A stretch of DNA of 64,000 bases, from NCBI RefSeq assembly GCF_037338445.1, contig NZ_CP147838.1:186001-250000 (forward strand). Reading direction: 5' to 3'. Numbering within the stretch: position 1 is the first letter of the stretch; every line of letters begins with the position of its first letter. Shown here piece after piece: positions 60,993 through 64,000 of the stretch. A model generated the notes under the pieces. It saw nothing but the letters and a program-made list of their open reading frames with translations, made no database searches and had not been told where the DNA came from. Source of the stretch: Salinibaculum sp. SYNS191 (GTDB taxonomy: Archaea > Halobacteriota > Halobacteria > Halobacteriales > Haloarculaceae). The translations under genes and the position numbers were made by a program.

Positions 60993-61875
60993 ACGAACGG
61001 AGACGGCTGTGGCCGGCCGAAAAGCATCGACAAGGAGGAGTGTCCGAGCGATTGCGAAAAAAGAAGTCAGACAGGGAGTGCGTTCGTATCCAGTCCTGGG
61101 AGCGTCTGTTCTGTTATTCCTTTCTGCAGTCCTTTTTGCGGCCATTCAGTGGGTGCCAGAGTTGTATCCGACGCAGTCGCCGAGAAGTACACTCGCACTC
61201 ATTAACAGCCTCAGTCAACCCGGTGCGGTCTTCATCCCTCTACTGGGTCTGTTTGCTAGCTTCGATACGATTACCGGGGAGCACGAACGCGGCAGTCTCA
61301 AACTGCTGCTGGGGCTGCCACATTCCCGGCGGGACGTCATCCTTGGGAAATTCCTCGGGCGGACTCTCGTTGTCGTGGTAGCGATTGGAATCGCCAGTGT
61401 GGCAGTGGGCCTCGTTGCCTTCCTGTCGTACGCGTTCTTCGACCTCGATCGGTTCCTGCTCAATACGGCTTTGATGCAGTTTCAGGGGATGGTCTACGTG
61501 GCAATCGGCGTTGGGGTATCAGCACTGGTCGGCTCACAGCAACGCGCTGTCGGTGTAACAGCCGCACTGCTGGGTCTGGTCTTCGTGCTATGGGACGCGT
61601 TCATGGCAGTTCTCCAGTGGCTCTTCATCGGGCCGCTCCCCCCGGGAGGTCAACTCCCTGACTGGCTCCAGTTCCTTGGGCTTGTCAATCCTGGAAACGC
61701 GTTTTTATTCGCGAGGCGAGCGGTTATCCCCGAGTATTACGAGATTACGGTCTACCCGGAGTCAACTGCGTACTTCTTGCAAGACTGGGTTGGGTTTGTC
61801 GTCCTCTTTCTGTGGATGTTGCTTCCACTTGGACTCGGATACCAGCGATTCTGTCGTACAGATATTCGAAGCTGA
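60967..61875 (+). CDS. ABC-2 family transporter permease
   Basis: A 302-residue protein with six membrane helices: about 45-64 (SVLLFLSAVLFAAIQWV), 80-105, 127-150, 165-185, 190-215 and 270-290. The pattern SFDTITGEHERGSLKLLLGLPHSRRDVILGKFLGR is typical of ABC-2 export permeases of the NosY/CcmB sort. No ATPase is adjacent, so it may rely on another. Start ATG 60967 is the third copy in the tandem repeat. Confidence 0.85.
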   Translation: MTDGSESFTRTETAVAGRKASTRRSVRAIAKKEVRQGVRSYPVLGASVLLFLSAVLFAAIQWVPELYPTQSPRSTLALINSLSQPGAVFIPLLGLFASFDTITGEHERGSLKLLLGLPHSRRDVILGKFLGRTLVVVVAIGIASVAVGLVAFLSYAFFDLDRFLLNTALMQFQGMVYVAIGVGVSALVGSQQRAVGVTAALLGLVFVLWDAFMAVLQWLFIGPLPPGGQLPDWLQFLGLVNPGNAFLFARRAVIPEYYEITVYPESTAYFLQDWVGFVVLFLWMLLPLGLGYQRFCRTDIRS

Positions 61876-62007
61876 GTCACACGCTGGCGAATGTAGTTGA
61901 GGAATACGGGTCAACCTTCCAGATGAGCAGAGGGATTATCGGATGTAGCGCGGATGTGGGTCGATGGGAATGGTTTGCATACGCGAACTGGCATCGAGCA
62001 GTTCGGG

Positions 62008-62364
62008 CTACTCGCGTTCTCGTACCCGTTCGTGCTGTTGTCGGTTCTCAGCCTGTTCCACCGTCTCTGTTTCGAGAAGGTCCTCGAGCCTGCGTTCGAA
62101 CTCGTCATGGTCGAGTTCGCCGCTCGCATATCGGCTACGAAGAACAGCTAACGCGTCTTCCGCTTCGTCGACGTCACTCTCGTCCCGGGAACCAATCCAT
62201 GCACGCAGGTGCTCGAAATCTGCTTTCAGATAGGCAAAACCGAGGAGACCGAAGAATATCGGTGCAAGAGCAGTGAGCCCCCCGCCAGCAAGCATGGTAA
62301 CGCCGAGAAGAACAGCTATGATCGAGATAGCTAAAATTGCGTGGTCAACGGGACCGTCAACCAT
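62008..62364 (-). CDS. SHOCT-domain membrane protein
   Basis: From ATG 62364 the product has 118 residues: two N-terminal helices (about 8-27 and 30-50), and a cytoplasmic tail whose final part is a SHOCT domain (LAVLRSRYASGELDHDEFERRLEDLL). SHOCT domains are short C-terminal modules in oligomeric membrane proteins. Function unknown. The ATG at 62388 is the longer alternative. Confidence 0.82.
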   Translation of the reverse strand: MVDGPVDHAILAISIIAVLLGVTMLAGGGLTALAPIFFGLLGFAYLKADFEHLRAWIGSRDESDVDEAEDALAVLRSRYASGELDHDEFERRLEDLLETETVEQAENRQQHERVRERE

Positions 62365-62419
62365 GTATGAGAGTTGTAGCTTGAGCAATTAATACCATGT
62401 GCCGGGTCGTCTGGGAGTG

Positions 62420-62657
62420 GATTGTGCAAGTCACGGTTTCCCCGTTCCTTGTCGAGGGTGTGAGTGAGACAGCCGACAGCGAGTTCACGGAACTGCTTCC
62501 ACCAGGGTCGTGAGCGGACGACTGCGCCATAGCTCCGTTTCACACGAGAGTTCACTCTCTCGTTCTGACTACGTTTGCCGTACAGGTCGGCGTCCTACCG
62601 AGCGTTCCACGTCTCGTGGAGCGACGAAAATTCGAGGCGCTCGATAAGCGGAGGGAC
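62420..62657 (-). pseudogene. Transposase C-terminal remnant with in-frame stop
   Basis: The minus strand encodes LIERLEFSSLHETWNAR, then a TAG stop, then DADLYGKRSQNERVNSRVKR and SYGAVVRSRPWWKQFREL. This is the C-terminal half of an IS5-type halophile transposase (cf. FVRSRLWWKQFREL). Its ends have decayed and it cannot make a whole enzyme. Confidence 0.8.
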
Positions 62658-62662
62658 ACAGT

Positions 62663-62851
62663 CTACCGTTTTGACGCCGATTTTTCTTTCAGTTCTTTCA
62701 ACCGGGCGAGAAGTTCGTCGATCGAATCGTCGCCCGTGTACTCGATGCGACCTTCGAAGATTGCCCGGTGGTAGTCCGAGTCGGTATTGACCGAACTGAG
62801 CTTCTTCTCGCGCCGCTCGTACTCCTCTTCGTCGAATTTCCCCATAGACAT
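62663..62851 (-). CDS. DUF5786-like small protein
   Basis: From ATG 62851 a 62-residue acidic protein opens MSMGKFDEEEYERREKKLSS and ends with LLARLKELKEKSASKR. It resembles the DUF5786 family of small haloarchaeal proteins. A TATA-like TAATATATTTG (62891-62901) and GAGGT nine bases before the ATG give it a promoter and a ribosome-binding site. Function unknown. Confidence 0.78.
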   Translation of the reverse strand: MSMGKFDEEEYERREKKLSSVNTDSDYHRAIFEGRIEYTGDDSIDELLARLKELKEKSASKR

Positions 62852-63070
62852 AGGAATTACCTCTGTAGTAGACACTGGCGACGAGCAAATATATTAGTTT
62901 CGGGAAGATATATCCGATACCTCGAACCAGAAAGAACAAGTCCTGTCTCTTTAGCACTTCACTGTTACCAGACTACTTTTTCGAGATTTAGAAAGTACAA
63001 ATAAGAATCTATATGTTCGGGGGCCGATTTGACTTTCCCACAGAAAGCCCGGAAGCCCCTCTGTTTCCGC

Positions 63071-63543
63071 CCACCCAGCATCGACGCGAACGAGAGCGGC
63101 AACAGTAGCTTCGACGGCGATATCCGGTGTTCGTCGGCCAGTTCCGTCGCCATGGGCACGAACACCGCGACGACGGGCGTATTGTTGACGATACCTGCCA
63201 TCCCGCTCGTGAGCACGAGCATCGTAGAGAGCAGCCGAGACTCGCTGCCACGGGCGAACCGTGAAATCGTCGCGCTGAGTCGGTTGATGATGCCCGTCCG
63301 GTGGATATCTTCACTCAACATGTACATCGCGGCGACCGTAATCGTCGCCGTATTCGCGAATCCGATGAAGGCCATGTCGGTTCCGACGCCGGTCCACGGT
63401 TCGAGGACGACGGCGACGACGGCGACGACGATGGTGATGGCCGTGACGTCCGGCGAGACGAACTCCGTCGCGAACAGGACGACGGCGACGATGATGAGCC
63501 CGAAGACGACGAGGAGGTCGGCGGTCACCGCCGGCGGGGCCAT
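63071..63543 (-). pseudogene. Truncated SLC13/CitT-type Na+-coupled transporter
   Basis: The N-terminal half of an SLC13 permease is clear: VFGLIIVAVVLFATEFVSPDV, MLSEDIHRTGIINRLSA, TSGMAGIVNNTPVVAVFVP and LLPLSFASMLGG. The normal continuation TLTLIGTSTN is missing: after GG the frame runs into unrelated sequence (RKQRGFRAFCGKV) and ends at 62965. The likely breakpoint is about 63070, beside transposase debris. The rest of the transporter is lost. Confidence 0.85.
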
Positions 63544-63622
63544 ACTAATGAGAGTCGCCCGAGGAGCGTTTCAAGCTCGTCGTCATCTCTGCGCGACCAG
63601 TGACGGAAGCGGACTCCGACCG

Positions 63623-64000
63623 TCACGCTCGCCCTCCGACGGGGAAGACGTAGAGCGGTCGCTGGTCCGCCGGTGCCCCCACGATGTCCCGCACGCGGTC
63701 GTCGCGGAAGGCACCGACCGAGACGGTTGCGAGGCCGAGGGCCTCGGCCTGCAAGGAGAGGTTCTCGCCGGCGTGACCGGCCTCCATCGGGACGTACCGC
63801 TGTCTCCCGCGTTCTCCGTACTTCCGGGTCGTTCGCTCGTCGACAGCGCAGACGACGATGTCGACCGCTGCTTCCTCGACGAACTCCTGATCGACTGCAG
63901 CAGCCTGTAGTTCGGACTGGAGGTTGCCAGTTCTGCCCCGGTCGAGTTCGTGACGCCCCGGTCGGTAGCGATAGACACCGCTTTCCAGCCCCTCCACGCC
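63623..64000 (-). CDS. SagB-type nitroreductase-like protein, partial
   Basis: The frame runs to the window end, so the N-terminal part lies outside. The visible ~125 residues hold SGVYRYRPGRHELDRGRTG, VPMEAGHAGENLSLQAEALGL and RPLYVFPVGGRA, typical of SagB/ThcOx-type FMN nitroreductases. These oxidise peptides or reduce small molecules. The GTG at 63997 is an internal valine codon, not a start. It is upstream of the truncated transporter on the same strand. Confidence 0.83.
   Translation of the reverse strand, partial: GVEGLESGVYRYRPGRHELDRGRTGNLQSELQAAAVDQEFVEEAAVDIVVCAVDERTTRKYGERGRQRYVPMEAGHAGENLSLQAEALGLATVSVGAFRDDRVRDIVGAPADQRPLYVFPVGGRA

Overview
The window is chromosomal DNA from a haloarchaeon. 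Supporting evidence is the high G+C content, the very acidic proteins, start codons that often sit about 26 bases after an AT-rich TATA-like box (leaderless transcription), Tat signals followed by lipoboxes, and archaeal markers: TFB, Rnp4, SRP RNA with an archaeal helix 8, GTP cyclohydrolase III, a DUF63 protein, HalOD1 domains and F420-dependent enzymes. A relative of Haloarcula is plausible, but the sequence alone does not settle the genus.

Layout. 1-4.97 kb: end of a RimK-associated retropepsin-like gene, an ABC exporter pair, small regulators, GTP cyclohydrolase III, a CBS/zinc-ribbon protein, a GNAT enzyme and tRNA-Thr. 4.97-9.7 kb: a lower-GC island after tRNA-Thr, with a complete 926-bp IS5-type insertion sequence, membrane and lipoproteins, a methyltransferase and two diverged flanking repeats. 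9.7-18.5 kb: a regulator divergent from an epoxide-hydrolase-like enzyme, a DUF4397 surface protein with a Thr/Glu repeat tail, an MscS channel, HalOD1 and SRPBCC proteins, a quinone-type reductase and an amphi-Trp protein. 18.7-31.3 kb: a LUD protein, an unrecognised lipoprotein/membrane-protein pair, a TMEM175-type channel, glutamine synthetase, MsrB, an F420 oxidoreductase and a MarR-like regulator. 31.6-46.5 kb: tRNA-Leu with a duplicated 3' end, IMPase, DUF63, YcaO, a TbsP-like regulator, TFB, GatC-GatA, an RNase H-like nuclease, two glycosyltransferases around PhoD, and Rnp4. 46.6-53.6 kb: a YhbY-MscS pair, a 409-bp inverted-repeat element, SRP RNA, and a signalling cluster (response regulator, two histidine kinases, KaiC-like ATPase). 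53.7-64 kb: tRNA-Arg followed by a second lower-GC island with a Tat lipoprotein, a LolA-like/S49 protease/DUF4350 operon, an ABC-2 permease preceded by tandem start-codon repeats, transposase debris and a truncated SLC13 transporter, ending in a nitroreductase that runs off the window.

How genes work together. GatC and GatA overlap by four bases and are part of the tRNA-dependent amidotransferase. The response regulator and the following kinase overlap by four bases and probably form one phosphorelay. The ABC ATPase and permease are directly abutting. LolA-like, S49 and DUF4350 genes overlap end to start and look like one envelope-processing operon. The two tRNA-linked islands hold most of the mobile and decayed DNA; the rest is ordinary haloarchaeal core and house-keeping sequence.
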